In this document: one piece after another, positions 9,676-18,978 of the stretch
How positions within the stretch are numbered: position 1 is the first letter of the stretch
Layout: every line of letters begins with the position of its first letter
Source of the DNA: an uncultured Myxococcales bacterium
Lineage (GTDB): Bacteria > Myxococcota_A > Bradymonadia > UBA4248
Reading direction: 5' to 3'
Length of the DNA: 53,519 bases
NCBI GenBank assembly: GCA_945875805.1
Contig: CAMCLY010000005.1
Coordinates: forward strand, 1-53,519
Notes under the pieces: model-generated
What the model was told of the DNA's origin: nothing
Databases searched by the model: none
Seen by the model: the letters and a program-made list of their open reading frames with translations, nothing else
Program-made: the position numbers and the translations under genes

Positions 9676-9732
9676 GCGGCCAGATTTGGCCGCAGGTCGC
9701 CGTAGTATTGCCGTAAAAGTATTACGGCTTTT
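9676..9732 (+). promoter_or_regulatory. Two hairpins in the nifJ leader
   Basis: Within the 344-bp gap between divergent glgC and nifJ there are two perfect inverted repeats. 9676-9693 is GCGGCCA-GATT-TGGCCGC. 9710-9728 is GCCGTAA-AAGTA-TTACGGC, followed at once by TTTT, about 20 bases before the nifJ start. The second looks like an intrinsic terminator or attenuator placed ahead of the AAGGAG ribosome-binding site; an operator is the alternative. The rest of the gap (9410-9675) shows no further feature I can defend. Confidence 0.45.
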
Positions 9733-9753
9733 CATGCAAGGAGAAGGCAAAAC

Positions 9754-12700
9754 ATGTCTATTAAAAAGACCATTGACGGTAACGAAGCAGCTGCACATTC
9801 TGCATTTATGACCAACGAGGTCATTTGCATTTACCCGATTACGCCGTCCTCGACGATGGCGGAACTCGCCGACGACTGGGCGTCCAAGGCCCAGACCAAC
9901 ATCTGGGGACAGATTCCGCGCGTCGTCGAAATGCAGAGCGAAGCAGGCGCCGCCGGCGCGGTGCACGGGGCTTTGCAGGGCGGTTCGCTGACGACCACGT
10001 TCACCGCGTCACAGGGGTTGCTGCTCAAAATCCCCAACATGTTCAAAATCGCCGGCGAACTGACCCCGGCCGTTTTCCACATCGCGGCACGATGTCTGGC
10101 CAGCCACGCGCTGTCCATCTTTGGCGACCACAGCGACGTCATGCACGCACGCACCACCGGTTTTGCCATGCTCTCCTCGACCTCCGTTCAGGAAGCCCAG
10201 GACCTCGCCATGATCGCGCAGATGGCGACGCTCAAATCCCGCGTGCCCTTCCTTCACTTCTTTGACGGCTTCCGCACATCCCACGAAATCAACCGCATCG
10301 ACCTCCTCAGCCTCGACGACGCGCGCGCCCTCATCGATGAGAACCTCGTCAAGGCCCACCACGATCGCGGCCTGACGCCCGAAAACCCCACCATCCGCGG
10401 CACCGCTCAGAACCCGGACATCTTCTTCCAGGCTCGCGAAGCATGCAACCCCTACTACGACGCCGTTCCCGGCATCGTCAAGGAAGCCATGGATCGCTTC
10501 GCCAAACAGACCGGCCGCCAGTATCACCTCTTTGAATACTACGGCGCCACGGACGCCGATCGCGTCATCATCCTCATGGGTTCCGCCGTCGGCGCCGTGC
10601 ACGAGACCTGCGACGCCCTCAATGCCAAAGGCGAAAAGGTCGGCGTCCTCGCCGTCCACCTCTATCGTCCGTTCGACGCCCAGGATCTCCTGGCCGCGCT
10701 CCCCAAGACGACCAAATCCATCGCCGTCCTCGACCGCACCAAGGAAGCCGGATCCCTCGGCGAGCCCCTCTACCTCGACGTCGTCGCCGCCGTGGCCGAA
10801 TCCTGGAAAGCCATCGTCGGCACCGCTCAGCCCCAGATCATCGGCGGCCGTTATGGTCTGTCCTCCAAAGAGTTCACCCCGGCCATGGCCAAGGCCATCT
10901 TCGACGAACTCAAGAAAGATGCCCCCAAAAACCACTTCACCATCGGCATCAATGACGACCTCACCCACCACTCCATCGCCTGGGATCCTTCCTTCATCAC
11001 CGAGGACCCCGAAAATACTCGCGCGATCTTCTTCGGACTCGGCAGCGACGGCACCGTCGGCGCCAACAAAAACTCCATTAAAATCATCGGCGAGAACACC
11101 CCGATGTACGCTCAGGGATACTTCGTCTATGACTCCAAAAAATCCGGCGGCGAGACGATTTCACACCTGAGATTCGGAAAGAAACCCATCAAGGGCGCAT
11201 ACCTCATCCAGCGCGCGAACTTCGTGGCCTGCCACCAGTTCGGCTTCATCGAGAAAAAAGACATCCTCTCCAACGCCCAGGAAGGCGCCACCCTCCTCCT
11301 CAACTGCCCATACCCCGCCGACCAGGCATGGGATCACATCCCCGCCGAAACCCAGCAGCAGATCATCGACAAGAAAATTCGACTCTTCGTCATCGACGCA
11401 GGCAAGGTCGCCGAAGCCACCGGAATGGGCACCCGCATCAACACCGTCATGCAGGCCTGCTTCTTCAAACTCTCCGGCGTACTCCCCGAAGAAGAAGCCA
11501 TCACCAAAATCAAAGAGGCCGCCAAGAAGACCTACTCCAAGAAGGGTGAGGCCGTCGTCCAGAAAAACTATGCCGCCATCGACGCCTCCATCGAAAACCT
11601 CCACGAGGTCAAGGTTCCCGGCACCGTAGGGAAGCTCCACCGCCTCAACCCCGATTTCTCCAAGGCGCCGGACTATGTCAAAAACATCATGTCCAAGCTC
11701 CTCAAGGACGAAGGCGAAACCCTCCCCACCAGCGCCTTCGACGCCGACGGACACTTCCCGACCGCAACCACGCAGTGGGAAAAACGCGGCATCGCCCGCG
11801 AAATCCCCATCTGGGACCCCAAAGCCTGTATCGGATGCGCCTTCTGCTCCATCTCCTGCCCACACGCCGCCATCCGCATCAAGGCCTTCAAACCCGAAGC
11901 CCTCAAGGGCGCACCCGAATCCTTCACCACGCGTGAATGGAAGGGCAAAGAGGTCGAGGAAGGTTCCCTCATGCGCATCCAGGTCTACGCCGAAGACTGC
12001 ACCGGTTGCGGCGTCTGCGTAAGCCAGTGCCCCGCCGCCGCCAAGGGCGCCCTCAAAATGGAATATCGCCTCGACCACGCCGAAACCGAGGACAACAACC
12101 TCAAGTTCTTCGACACCCTCCCCTACAAATCCCGAACCCAGGTCGAAAAGGCGTCCATCAAAGGCTCCCAGCTCATCCAGCCGCTCTTCGAATTCTCCGG
12201 CTCCTGCGCCGGTTGCGGCGAAACCCCATACGTCAAGCTCGTCAGCCAGCTCTTCGGCGATCGCATGGTCGTCGCCAACGCCACCGGATGCTCCTCCATC
12301 TACGGCGGTAACCTTCCCTCCACTCCGTGGGCAAAAGACGAAAACGGCCACGGCCCCGCATGGGCCAACAGCCTCTTTGAGGACAACGCCGAGTTCGGTC
12401 TCGGCATCCGACTCTCCCTCGACCAGCGTCGTGACTTCGCCATCGACCTCGTCAAAAAACTCTCCGCCGACATCGGCGACGAACTCGCCACGAGACTCGT
12501 CTCCGGTGAACAGAAAACCGACGCCGACTTCGATCGCGTCCGCTCCGACATCGCCGCGCTCAAGACCAAACTCGCCGGCATCCAGAACGACGACGCCAGA
12601 CGCCTCGAAACCCTCGCCGATTCCCTCCTCAAACGCTCACTCTGGATCATGGGCGGCGACGGCTGGGCTTATGACATCGGTTACGGCGGTCTCGACCACA

Positions 12701-13290
12701 TCTTCAGCCTCGGCCGAAACGTCAACATCCTCGTCCTCGACACCGAAGTCTATTCCAACACAGGCGGTCAGGCCTCCAAGTCCACTTCCCGTGGCGCCAT
12801 CGCAAAATTCGCGGCGGGCGGCAAACCCGGCGGCAAAAAAGACCTTGGACAGTTCGCCATGGCATACGGCAACGTTTACGTCGCCACCATCGCCCTCGGC
12901 GCCGACCGCAACCAGGCCATCAAAGCCCTCACCGAAGCCGAAGCCTACGAAGGCACCTCGCTCATCATCGCCTACAGCCCCTGCATCGCGCACGGCATCG
13001 ATATGAGCAAAACTCAAGACCGCATCAAAGACGCCGTCAAATGCGGTTACTGGCCGATGTACCGCTTCATGCCCACCACCGATCCCAACGGCAAACCCTT
13101 CCACCTCGATTCCAAAAAGCCATCCATGCCGTTCAAGGATTTCGCACTCCAGGAAGCCCGTTTCGCACAACTCATGCGCACCAAACCCGAGCTCGCTGAA
13201 CACCTGTTCACCCTTGCTCAGGAAGACATCGACACGAGAATCGCCTATTATGAGCAGCTCGAAAATGTCCAGCGACACATCTGCGAATAA
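9754..13290 (+). CDS. nifJ: Pyruvate:ferredoxin (flavodoxin) oxidoreductase, single chain
   Basis: 1178 residues, full length for the one-chain enzyme. It oxidises pyruvate with CoA to acetyl-CoA and CO2, reducing ferredoxin; it is oxygen-sensitive and typical of anaerobes. Seen in order: N-terminal domain (NEAAAHSAF... YPITPSSTMAE), gamma-type domain, two [4Fe-4S] motifs CIGCAFCSISC (about 692) and CTGCGVCVSQC (about 749), the proximal-cluster and TPP region starting GSCAGCGE (about 819), and the TPP/Mg motif GDGWAYDIGYGG (about 968). AAGGAG stands before the ATG. Codon use is extremely biased to C-ending codons, as expected of a highly expressed gene. The leader carries two hairpins and the gene is followed by a terminator-like hairpin. 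Confidence 0.97.
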   Translation: MSIKKTIDGNEAAAHSAFMTNEVICIYPITPSSTMAELADDWASKAQTNIWGQIPRVVEMQSEAGAAGAVHGALQGGSLTTTFTASQGLLLKIPNMFKIAGELTPAVFHIAARCLASHALSIFGDHSDVMHARTTGFAMLSSTSVQEAQDLAMIAQMATLKSRVPFLHFFDGFRTSHEINRIDLLSLDDARALIDENLVKAHHDRGLTPENPTIRGTAQNPDIFFQAREACNPYYDAVPGIVKEAMDRFAKQTGRQYHLFEYYGATDADRVIILMGSAVGAVHETCDALNAKGEKVGVLAVHLYRPFDAQDLLAALPKTTKSIAVLDRTKEAGSLGEPLYLDVVAAVAESWKAIVGTAQPQIIGGRYGLSSKEFTPAMAKAIFDELKKDAPKNHFTIGINDDLTHHSIAWDPSFITEDPENTRAIFFGLGSDGTVGANKNSIKIIGENTPMYAQGYFVYDSKKSGGETISHLRFGKKPIKGAYLIQRANFVACHQFGFIEKKDILSNAQEGATLLLNCPYPADQAWDHIPAETQQQIIDKKIRLFVIDAGKVAEATGMGTRINTVMQACFFKLSGVLPEEEAITKIKEAAKKTYSKKGEAVVQKNYAAIDASIENLHEVKVPGTVGKLHRLNPDFSKAPDYVKNIMSKLLKDEGETLPTSAFDADGHFPTATTQWEKRGIAREIPIWDPKACIGCAFCSISCPHAAIRIKAFKPEALKGAPESFTTREWKGKEVEEGSLMRIQVYAEDCTGCGVCVSQCPAAAKGALKMEYRLDHAETEDNNLKFFDTLPYKSRTQVEKASIKGSQLIQPLFEFSGSCAGCGETPYVKLVSQLFGDRMVVANATGCSSIYGGNLPSTPWAKDENGHGPAWANSLFEDNAEFGLGIRLSLDQRRDFAIDLVKKLSADIGDELATRLVSGEQKTDADFDRVRSDIAALKTKLAGIQNDDARRLETLADSLLKRSLWIMGGDGWAYDIGYGGLDHIFSLGRNVNILVLDTEVYSNTGGQASKSTSRGAIAKFAAGGKPGGKKDLGQFAMAYGNVYVATIALGADRNQAIKALTEAEAYEGTSLIIAYSPCIAHGIDMSKTQDRIKDAVKCGYWPMYRFMPTTDPNGKPFHLDSKKPSMPFKDFALQEARFAQLMRTKPELAEHLFTLAQEDIDTRIAYYEQLENVQRHICE

Positions 13291-13354
13291 TTCCTCGGCA
13301 CTCTCTCCCTGACGGCAGGCACACGGGGCCCAGACCCCGTATGCCTTTGCCGCT

Positions 13355-13390
13355 CCGGCTATGGGGCTCGCGCCCCATACGCCTCCGCAA
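13355..13390. repeat. Bulged hairpin repeat downstream of nifJ
   Basis: 13357-13383 is a hairpin of the TAT...ATA family in reverse orientation: GGC, TATGGGGC, loop TCGC, GCCCCATA, unpaired C, GCC. A related imperfect arm pair (ACGGGG/CCCCGTAT) stands at about 13323-13342. The next copy (13391-13427) is listed as a terminator. Confidence 0.7.
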
Positions 13391-13427
13391 AGCCGCTATT
13401 GGCCACGGGCCAATACGCGGCTTTTTC
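13391..13427 (+). terminator. Terminator-like bulged hairpin after nifJ
   Basis: Outer arms AAGCCG/CGGCTT, inner arms TATTGGCC/GGCCAATA, loop ACG, one unpaired C after ATA, then TTTTTC. It combines the repeat family's architecture with an intrinsic terminator's T-run, between nifJ and the deaminase gene. Confidence 0.75.
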
Positions 13428-13462
13428 TTTTCCCGATTCACACCAAATGGAGATATCCCAAA

Positions 13463-13939
13463 ATGATTCAAGACGAACTCGACGCCCTCTCGCTATGGGA
13501 TCTGTCCTGCATGGATTCTGCCGAACTCATGGCCCGAAACGCCCTCCAAAAACGCAATCTCCCCATCGGTTGCGTCATCTCCCTCGACGCACAGATCATC
13601 GCCACCGGAGAAAACGCCATCCACCATCCGACCACCGACCCATGGCGGCACGCCGAATGCGAAGCCCTGCGCCACATCCCGCCGGAACTCTGGACGCGCG
13701 CGCGCGACATGACCCTCTACACCACCCTGGAACCCTGCATCATGTGCCTCTCCACCCTCATCCTGCACGGCATCGGCCGCATCGTTTACGGCGCATGCGA
13801 CAAACGCGGCGGCGGTTCCTGCATTCTTCCACACCTCCCCCAATTCTATGGCAAAGATAATACCCCAATCCTCATAGGTCCCACCGATCCCCAGCGGTTC
13901 GACAAATACTACGAACTCGCCGACCGCATGTTTCAGTAA
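13463..13939 (+). CDS. Nucleoside/tRNA-adenosine deaminase family protein
   Basis: 158 residues. Zinc-dependent cytidine-deaminase fold: HAE in WRHAECEA gives the zinc histidine and catalytic glutamate, and PCIMC gives the two zinc cysteines. The order and the ACDKRGGG segment after PCIMC resemble TadA (tRNA-Arg A34 to inosine) and related guanine/nucleoside deaminases; the TadA-typical sequence before HAE is not well conserved, so I do not assign tadA. The open frame extends upstream to 13361, but that part lies in the hairpin repeats. GGAG ten bases before 13463 sets the start. Confidence 0.85.
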   Translation: MIQDELDALSLWDLSCMDSAELMARNALQKRNLPIGCVISLDAQIIATGENAIHHPTTDPWRHAECEALRHIPPELWTRARDMTLYTTLEPCIMCLSTLILHGIGRIVYGACDKRGGGSCILPHLPQFYGKDNTPILIGPTDPQRFDKYYELADRMFQ

Positions 13940-14085
13940 TATCCATCCAGGACGAAAACCTATCCATTATCGCCACAACCACAAACGCATGTTTCAACAA
14001 AACCGTATTTCATCTTCGCTATCTATCAAAAAACAAATACTTCCGTTTGTGGCGCAGGTGGCGATGTCTCTGAAACCCGCCCTCC

Positions 14086-14712
14086 CTAAAAAATCTGACC
14101 GGGAAGCCTGAGTTTTTCCTTGTATGGAAACGCCTTGTCAAAAGCCTCGACATCGGCCTCATCGACATAATAGGCAGCGGGAGTCTGGTACACGCCCGTC
14201 ACGCCGTCGAGAAATCCCGGAATGAGTTCTTTACAAAGAAAGAAGGAAGAGTCCGCATCCTCGGGCAAATTGTGATAACGGATGTTCTTGTTTCGAGCAT
14301 ACTCGAAGCCGGATTTTCCATAAAAGTCGATATTGCCCTCAAAAAGGACAGCCCCAACCCCCAATCGTCTTGCCTCTCCAAGCGCATAATCCAAAAGGCG
14401 TTTCCCATATCCCTGACGCTTGTACGCGGGAGCTATACATATCGGCCCCATGGTCAGAACATCGATGTGGTTACCGTCATCCCCCTGAATGATCGTTTTG
14501 ACAAAGACATCCTGCCCAATGATCTCTCCATCCATTTCCATGACAAAATCCAGTTCACGGACAAAAGCAGGATTCTCCCTCAATACATGAAGGACGTAAT
14601 GCTCATAACATCCCGGTCGATAGATATTCCAGAACGATTCCCTAACGAGGTTTTCGACATATCTTCTGTCCCCGGCCTCTTCCAAACGAATGACCACGTC
14701 ATGACAAGTCAT
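14086..14712 (-). CDS. GNAT-family N-acetyltransferase
   Basis: 208 residues. The acetyl-CoA pyrophosphate loop is visible as YKRQGYGKRLLDYAL (about 117-131), preceded by the beta strand MGPICIAP and followed by the VLFEGNIDFYGKSGFEYA block, the YhbS-like arrangement. The C-terminal third (after about 150) has no recognised motif. Substrate unknown. It begins 12 bases after the stop of the exonuclease-BRCT gene, with AGGGAGAT upstream, so the two are probably co-transcribed. A second ATG lies ten bases inside but out of frame. Confidence 0.85.
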   Translation of the reverse strand: MTCHDVVIRLEEAGDRRYVENLVRESFWNIYRPGCYEHYVLHVLRENPAFVRELDFVMEMDGEIIGQDVFVKTIIQGDDGNHIDVLTMGPICIAPAYKRQGYGKRLLDYALGEARRLGVGAVLFEGNIDFYGKSGFEYARNKNIRYHNLPEDADSSFFLCKELIPGFLDGVTGVYQTPAAYYVDEADVEAFDKAFPYKEKLRLPGQIF

Positions 14713-14724
14713 GTTTTTATCTCC

Positions 14725-16461
14725 CTAAACGCCTGCCCGTTTGAGTGCGTTCATCAAAATTTCCTCTTCATAGATGTCGATACACCGACCTTGTGACTGA
14801 TATTTAAGGGCCTTCTCGATTTTTGTGCCATAACTGCCACTGCGATAATCCTTGCTCCCCAGGGCACCCACAAACAGGAAGCGCGTCTTTTGGGTGACAT
14901 TATCAGCCAAAATTCCACCTGCATTGATGATTCTATTCTTTATATCTGTTCGGTGTTCACTTTTAAATTCTCCTGTCAGACAGCACACGGCATTTTTGAA
15001 ATCAATATTCACGCCAGACGAAATCACGTTCTTTGACTGCGGCGCCCCATTATCTGTCCTTTCCACAAGGATAATTTGAGATATTTGATCGTCCATAGCC
15101 CTGCTTTCGGCCAAGCAGAGCGCATACATCAATATTTCTTCTTCATAGATGTCGATACACTGTCCTTGAGATTGATATTTACGGGCAGTGTCGATTTTTT
15201 GGCCATGATTTCCCCCTCGATACACCCGGCTGCCCTGGGCACCCACAAACAGGTATCGCGTCTTTTTGGTGACAGTATCAGCCCAGATTCCACCTGCATT
15301 GATGATTCTATTTTTTATATCTGTTCTGCATCCACTTTTAAATTCTCCTGTCAGGCAGAACACGGCTCCCCTCAGGTCAATATCCATGTTTTTATAATTA
15401 TCGCCCTTTAACTCCTTATGAATGAGATCGAGCAACTTTTGCGAGGAACACCGATCAAGCGCGTTATCTTCTTCTGACAATTTCAGCCAGCATTCTGTAC
15501 AGAGATCATATAATTTATCCGAACTTGAGGATATCCAGTCGTGATTTTCCATCCATTCGACGAGAAACTCCAGTTCCGAACGCATGATGATGCCATCCGA
15601 GGCAATGCCGCGCAGGATTCCATGGTACTCATCGAGCGTATAGGTATTTTCATGACAAATCTCTTCATTTTGAATGCACCATTCCAGCAGTTCCTGGCAT
15701 GTCTCCATATCCAGACGAGATTGGGAAACGGATTTTTTCAACATGTCCAAAAGCGACCCCATTCCAAGTCGGCTTCGTTCGCATTCATGTTCTTCAATCC
15801 ATTTTTGAATATCCTGAACTTCCTGTTCCTGAACCATTCCGTCACTGGATATTCCCTTGAGGATGCCTTGAACTTCTTTTAGCGCATGATAGAAATCGTC
15901 ACCGGCATCCGTAAAGCACACCGTTTTTTCCGATGGCGAATACATTCTTAAATCCTGTTCACTCCAGCCGACTGTTTCTTCTAAATATCGATAGACTGCA
16001 TGACACGCCCTGGCGTCGCATAGCGCATTGTGATGATTCAACATCGCCACTCCAATACCCTCAAGAATCTCATTCAATTTGGCACTGCGAAAAAGTCTTG
16101 ATGTTCTCGATTTACGCATCGTACACACATACCTCAGCGAGGGCATTTTTATATGGTATGCAGACAGCGTCTTATGTATCACGCTCAAATCAAACAGTGC
16201 ATTGTGCATGACAAGCACGGTGGTATCATCCAAATATTCCAGTACTTTATTCCAGACCTCCGGAAATGTCGGTGTGTTTTCTATATCTTTACGGGATATG
16301 CCATGCACACTCATGGCTTTCCGGTCAAAGTGCGTTTCGGGATCGACATTCCAGCATTGTTCAAAAATGACGTCGCCATACTCTTCCACCACGACACCGA
16401 TCTGACACACACGGTCGTTAGAGGAATTGGGCGTTTCGGTATCTAAAAAAATATGACGCAT
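14725..16461 (-). CDS. DnaQ-type 3'-5' exonuclease fused to two BRCT domains
   Basis: 578 residues. Residues 1-165 form a DEDDh exonuclease: FLDTET at the start, HNALFD in the middle, and HNALCDARA giving the catalytic His and Asp. Two similar helical modules follow, each with the pattern GI-(S/A)SDG...E...W-E-H (about 195-230 and 275-310), like the TerB-like repeats found in some BRCT proteins. The C-terminus has two BRCT domains (about 362-450 and 488-575) that are near duplicates: both contain CLTGEFKS, RTDIKNRIINAGGI, KKTR/QKTR-LFVGA and CIDIYEEEILM. Likely role: DNA proofreading or repair exonuclease targeted through BRCT contacts. Base composition is lower in GC than nifJ. Confidence 0.88.
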   Translation of the reverse strand: MRHIFLDTETPNSSNDRVCQIGVVVEEYGDVIFEQCWNVDPETHFDRKAMSVHGISRKDIENTPTFPEVWNKVLEYLDDTTVLVMHNALFDLSVIHKTLSAYHIKMPSLRYVCTMRKSRTSRLFRSAKLNEILEGIGVAMLNHHNALCDARACHAVYRYLEETVGWSEQDLRMYSPSEKTVCFTDAGDDFYHALKEVQGILKGISSDGMVQEQEVQDIQKWIEEHECERSRLGMGSLLDMLKKSVSQSRLDMETCQELLEWCIQNEEICHENTYTLDEYHGILRGIASDGIIMRSELEFLVEWMENHDWISSSSDKLYDLCTECWLKLSEEDNALDRCSSQKLLDLIHKELKGDNYKNMDIDLRGAVFCLTGEFKSGCRTDIKNRIINAGGIWADTVTKKTRYLFVGAQGSRVYRGGNHGQKIDTARKYQSQGQCIDIYEEEILMYALCLAESRAMDDQISQIILVERTDNGAPQSKNVISSGVNIDFKNAVCCLTGEFKSEHRTDIKNRIINAGGILADNVTQKTRFLFVGALGSKDYRSGSYGTKIEKALKYQSQGRCIDIYEEEILMNALKRAGV

Positions 16462-16594
16462 CTGATCATCTCCTATGCATTTTGACGAGACTGCTTTAAA
16501 AAGTATCGGTTCCCCCCTTTAAAAGGGTTGTATAACAAATCAGGGCTATTATGTCCATATAAAACGCCAGATTTCAGTAATCCGAAAACGTCCA

Positions 16595-17179
16595 TTACGG
16601 GTCTTCGACGCTCAGTCCGGAAAATTCAAACATGGACACGTCATCGCGGGCGGCAATCGTCAATGCGGCATCAAACGACGGCAGTTCGCAGTGAAATGCT
16701 CCAACAGTGCCAATAATCCCGAGGTCTTTGCCGCCGAGCTCGACGCAATGTTTGCGGCCACATTCGCTCAGTTCTTCGATGCGCATTTTTCTTTTCTCTA
16801 TCACCTCGTTGACGGCTTTCGTATACGGATCGACTTCATCTTTCCCCGTACCACCGTCATCCTCGCCAGTATGATCGTACTCATTCCAATTCGGATAGGG
16901 ATAGTCGATTTTATAAGATTGATCGACAAGTGTGAAGGCAAATGGGCTTAAACCAGAACCGAAATCTTCATAACTTTTGCGCTGTTCGGAAATATATTCC
17001 TTACCGCACTTTGCTTCGACATCGACGTTCGATGTGATAAAGTTGCATTCACCAGTTTTATCCGACGCTTCCAGAGCACCCTCCGAATCCAAAGCGGAAG
17101 GGGATTTTGAGTTTTCATCGGATGAACAGGCACAAAACGCCAAATAGGCAAAAAATAAAAAACATAACACGCGTTTCAT
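16595..17179 (-). CDS. Lipoprotein of unknown function
   Basis: 194 residues. N-terminal MKRVLCFLFFAYLAFCAC-SSD is a short signal peptide with candidate lipidated cysteine in CAC-SS, followed by a Ser/Asp/Glu-rich linker. The rest is polar, with several cysteines (CNF, CGKEY, CGRKHC, HCEL) that may form disulfides in the periplasm. No family recognised. The open frame runs upstream to 17275, but AAGGAG stands six bases before the ATG at 17179 (an adjacent ATG at 17182 is too close). It lies downstream of a tiny lipoprotein gene and upstream of the exonuclease gene on the same strand. Confidence 0.75.
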   Translation of the reverse strand: MKRVLCFLFFAYLAFCACSSDENSKSPSALDSEGALEASDKTGECNFITSNVDVEAKCGKEYISEQRKSYEDFGSGLSPFAFTLVDQSYKIDYPYPNWNEYDHTGEDDGGTGKDEVDPYTKAVNEVIEKRKMRIEELSECGRKHCVELGGKDLGIIGTVGAFHCELPSFDAALTIAARDDVSMFEFSGLSVEDP

Positions 17180-17328
17180 CATAAACTCCTTTATAGAAAT
17201 CACTTCTGAGTGGCTCTGAACGTATAGAACACTTCCTGCATGGAATTTCCAGTGTTTGTTATTTTTAATTGCCATGTTCCATTATCATAGGCTGCTTTAT
17301 ATTATACCGTATTTCATCATCATATCTG

Positions 17329-17430
17329 CTATTGATAATACCATATTCCGTTCTCTTCATAACCATCGACACAGCCAGTTACTAAGATAATCACCGAGGC
17401 AACGCTCCATAAATACTTTCTTTTTCCCAT
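17329..17430 (-). CDS. Very short lipoprotein (33 residues)
   Basis: Minus-strand ATG at 17430 preceded by GGAGGAGGCT, an excellent ribosome-binding site. The peptide begins MGKRKYLWSVASVIILVTGC, a classical lipoprotein signal with lipobox VTGC at 17-20, then 13 residues (VDGYEENGIWYYQ) and a stop. If real, the mature product is a 14-residue lipopeptide. A candidate -10 (TATAAT) lies at 17488-17493. It could be a truncated remnant of a longer lipoprotein, since the downstream sequence stays AT-rich. The next gene in the same direction is another lipoprotein. Confidence 0.6.
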   Translation of the reverse strand: MGKRKYLWSVASVIILVTGCVDGYEENGIWYYQ

Positions 17431-17573
17431 AGCCTCCTCCATTTTTTACTTCAAATTTTAAAGCATACAACATGCATGCCTTATTGCATTATATCTATCA
17501 CATATTTCGTTTAAAAAAACTTTTTCGAAAAAATTTTATTCCATCCCGCCCAACACCTCTTTTCCATACAAAA

Positions 17574-17650
17574 AAGGCGGCGTATCAGCCAGAGGCTGAT
17601 AGCCGCCTTGCGCAAGCGTATTCGCCCAAAAGGGCGAATAGCCGCGCGCC
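17574..17650. repeat. Two bulged hairpin repeats between the small lipoprotein gene and preA
   Basis: 17574-17609: outer AAGGCGGC/GCCGCCTT, unpaired G, TAT, inner CAGCC/GGCTG, loop AGA, ATA. 17611-17650: inner TTCGCCC/GGGCGAA with a less perfect outer stem. Both have the unpaired G on the 5' side. They lie just beyond the preA stop codon and may also serve to end its transcript. Confidence 0.75.
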
Positions 17651-17667
17651 AGAAAAACGACCCGTCC

Positions 17668-18924
17668 TTATGCGTAATAGCAGTGCTGACGTTTGACGTC
17701 GTGCGGTTCACATCCTTTCTTGAACTTGATCTCGCCCGGGGTGATGCAGTCAAAAACGGGGCAGACGTTGAGGCAGAGATGGCAACCGACGCATTTGTCG
17801 GTGATGGTGGGTTTGCGCGTTTTGGTGTCGAAGTCGATGGCCTGGTGCCCACCGTCGAAGCAGGAAATGGCGCAACGGCCGCATCCGACGCATTTGTCGA
17901 GATCGATTTTGGGGATGATTTGGAAGGATCGGTCGAGATTTTCGCAGGGGATGACGTTGGGGAGGGCTTTTCCGATGAAGTCGCGCAGGGAGGTGTATCC
18001 GTGGGCTTCCATGAAATTGGCGAGTCCGTCCTTCATGTCTTCGACGATGCGATAGCCGTACTGCATGACGGAAGTGGTGACCTGGAGATTTTCGGCGCCC
18101 AGGAGGAGGAATTCGACGGCGTCCTGCCATGTTTCGATGCCGCCGATGCCGGAGACGGGAAGGTTGGCGAGTTCGGGATCCTGCTTGAGCTGTGCGATGA
18201 AGCGGAGGGCGATGGGCTTGACGGCGGCGCCGGAGTAGCCGGAGATGGAGGATTTTCCGTTGACGACGGGCTTTCCGGTGAGGTTTTCGATGTCGATGTT
18301 GCAGATGGATTTGATGGTGTTGATGGTGGAGACGGCGTCCGCGCCACCGCGGAGCGCGCCCTTGGAGGGATCTTCGATGTGGGTGATGTTGGGGGTCATT
18401 TTGGCGATGACGGGGAGATGGGTGTTCTGCTTGACGACGCGGGTGTAACGCTCGACGAGTTCGGGGTTCATGCCGACGTCGGAGCCCATGGCGTGGCTCG
18501 TCATCTGCGGGCATGAGAAGTTGAGTTCGAGCATGTCGGCGCCGGCCTTTGTCATCTCGCGGGCGAGGAGGGCCCATTCCTCGTCATTGGCGCCCATGAT
18601 GGAGACGCCCATGACTTTGGTGGGATAGTCGTGTTTGAGTTTTTTGATGATTTCGGCGTTTTCTTGCCATGTATGTTCGGAAATCTGCTCCATGTTTTTG
18701 AATCCGACGAAGGGGGTTCCCTCTTTCCGGACGATATCGAAACGCGGGGAGCATTCGTTCATGCCGAGGATGCCGACGGTTTTGTAGAAGACGCCGCCCC
18801 AGCCGATGTCGAAGCATTTGGCGATCATTTCATAGTTGTGGCAGACGGGCGAGGAAGAGAGGAAGAAGGGATTTTCGCAGTGGACGCCGAGGAAATCGAT
18901 CGAAAGGTCAATTTTTTTGGACAT
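17668..18924 (-). CDS. preA: NAD-dependent dihydropyrimidine dehydrogenase, catalytic subunit PreA
   Basis: 418 residues, normal length. With PreT it reduces uracil or thymine to the 5,6-dihydro form (or the reverse) using NADH. The N-terminal FMN-binding TIM barrel resembles dihydroorotate dehydrogenase, with ELNFSCPQ giving the catalytic cysteine (about 138). The C-terminal ferredoxin domain has [11 protein letters not shown] and [16 protein letters not shown], two [4Fe-4S] sites. AAGGAG before the ATG supports the start. It follows preT by about 54 bases in one operon. The enzyme could work in pyrimidine breakdown or serve as an electron sink. Confidence 0.93.
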   Translation of the reverse strand: MSKKIDLSIDFLGVHCENPFFLSSSPVCHNYEMIAKCFDIGWGGVFYKTVGILGMNECSPRFDIVRKEGTPFVGFKNMEQISEHTWQENAEIIKKLKHDYPTKVMGVSIMGANDEEWALLAREMTKAGADMLELNFSCPQMTSHAMGSDVGMNPELVERYTRVVKQNTHLPVIAKMTPNITHIEDPSKGALRGGADAVSTINTIKSICNIDIENLTGKPVVNGKSSISGYSGAAVKPIALRFIAQLKQDPELANLPVSGIGGIETWQDAVEFLLLGAENLQVTTSVMQYGYRIVEDMKDGLANFMEAHGYTSLRDFIGKALPNVIPCENLDRSFQIIPKIDLDKCVGCGRCAISCFDGGHQAIDFDTKTRKPTITDKCVGCHLCLNVCPVFDCITPGEIKFKKGCEPHDVKRQHCYYA

Positions 18925-18978
18925 ATATAAACTCCTTGAAAGTTGAAAGTCGTCGTAAATAAAGAAACGTCAAAAAGC

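Noticed and set aside
9511-9966. 151-codon frame on the minus strand over the nifJ start
   Set aside because: It overlaps the conserved N-terminus of nifJ and its leader and has no recognisable protein features.
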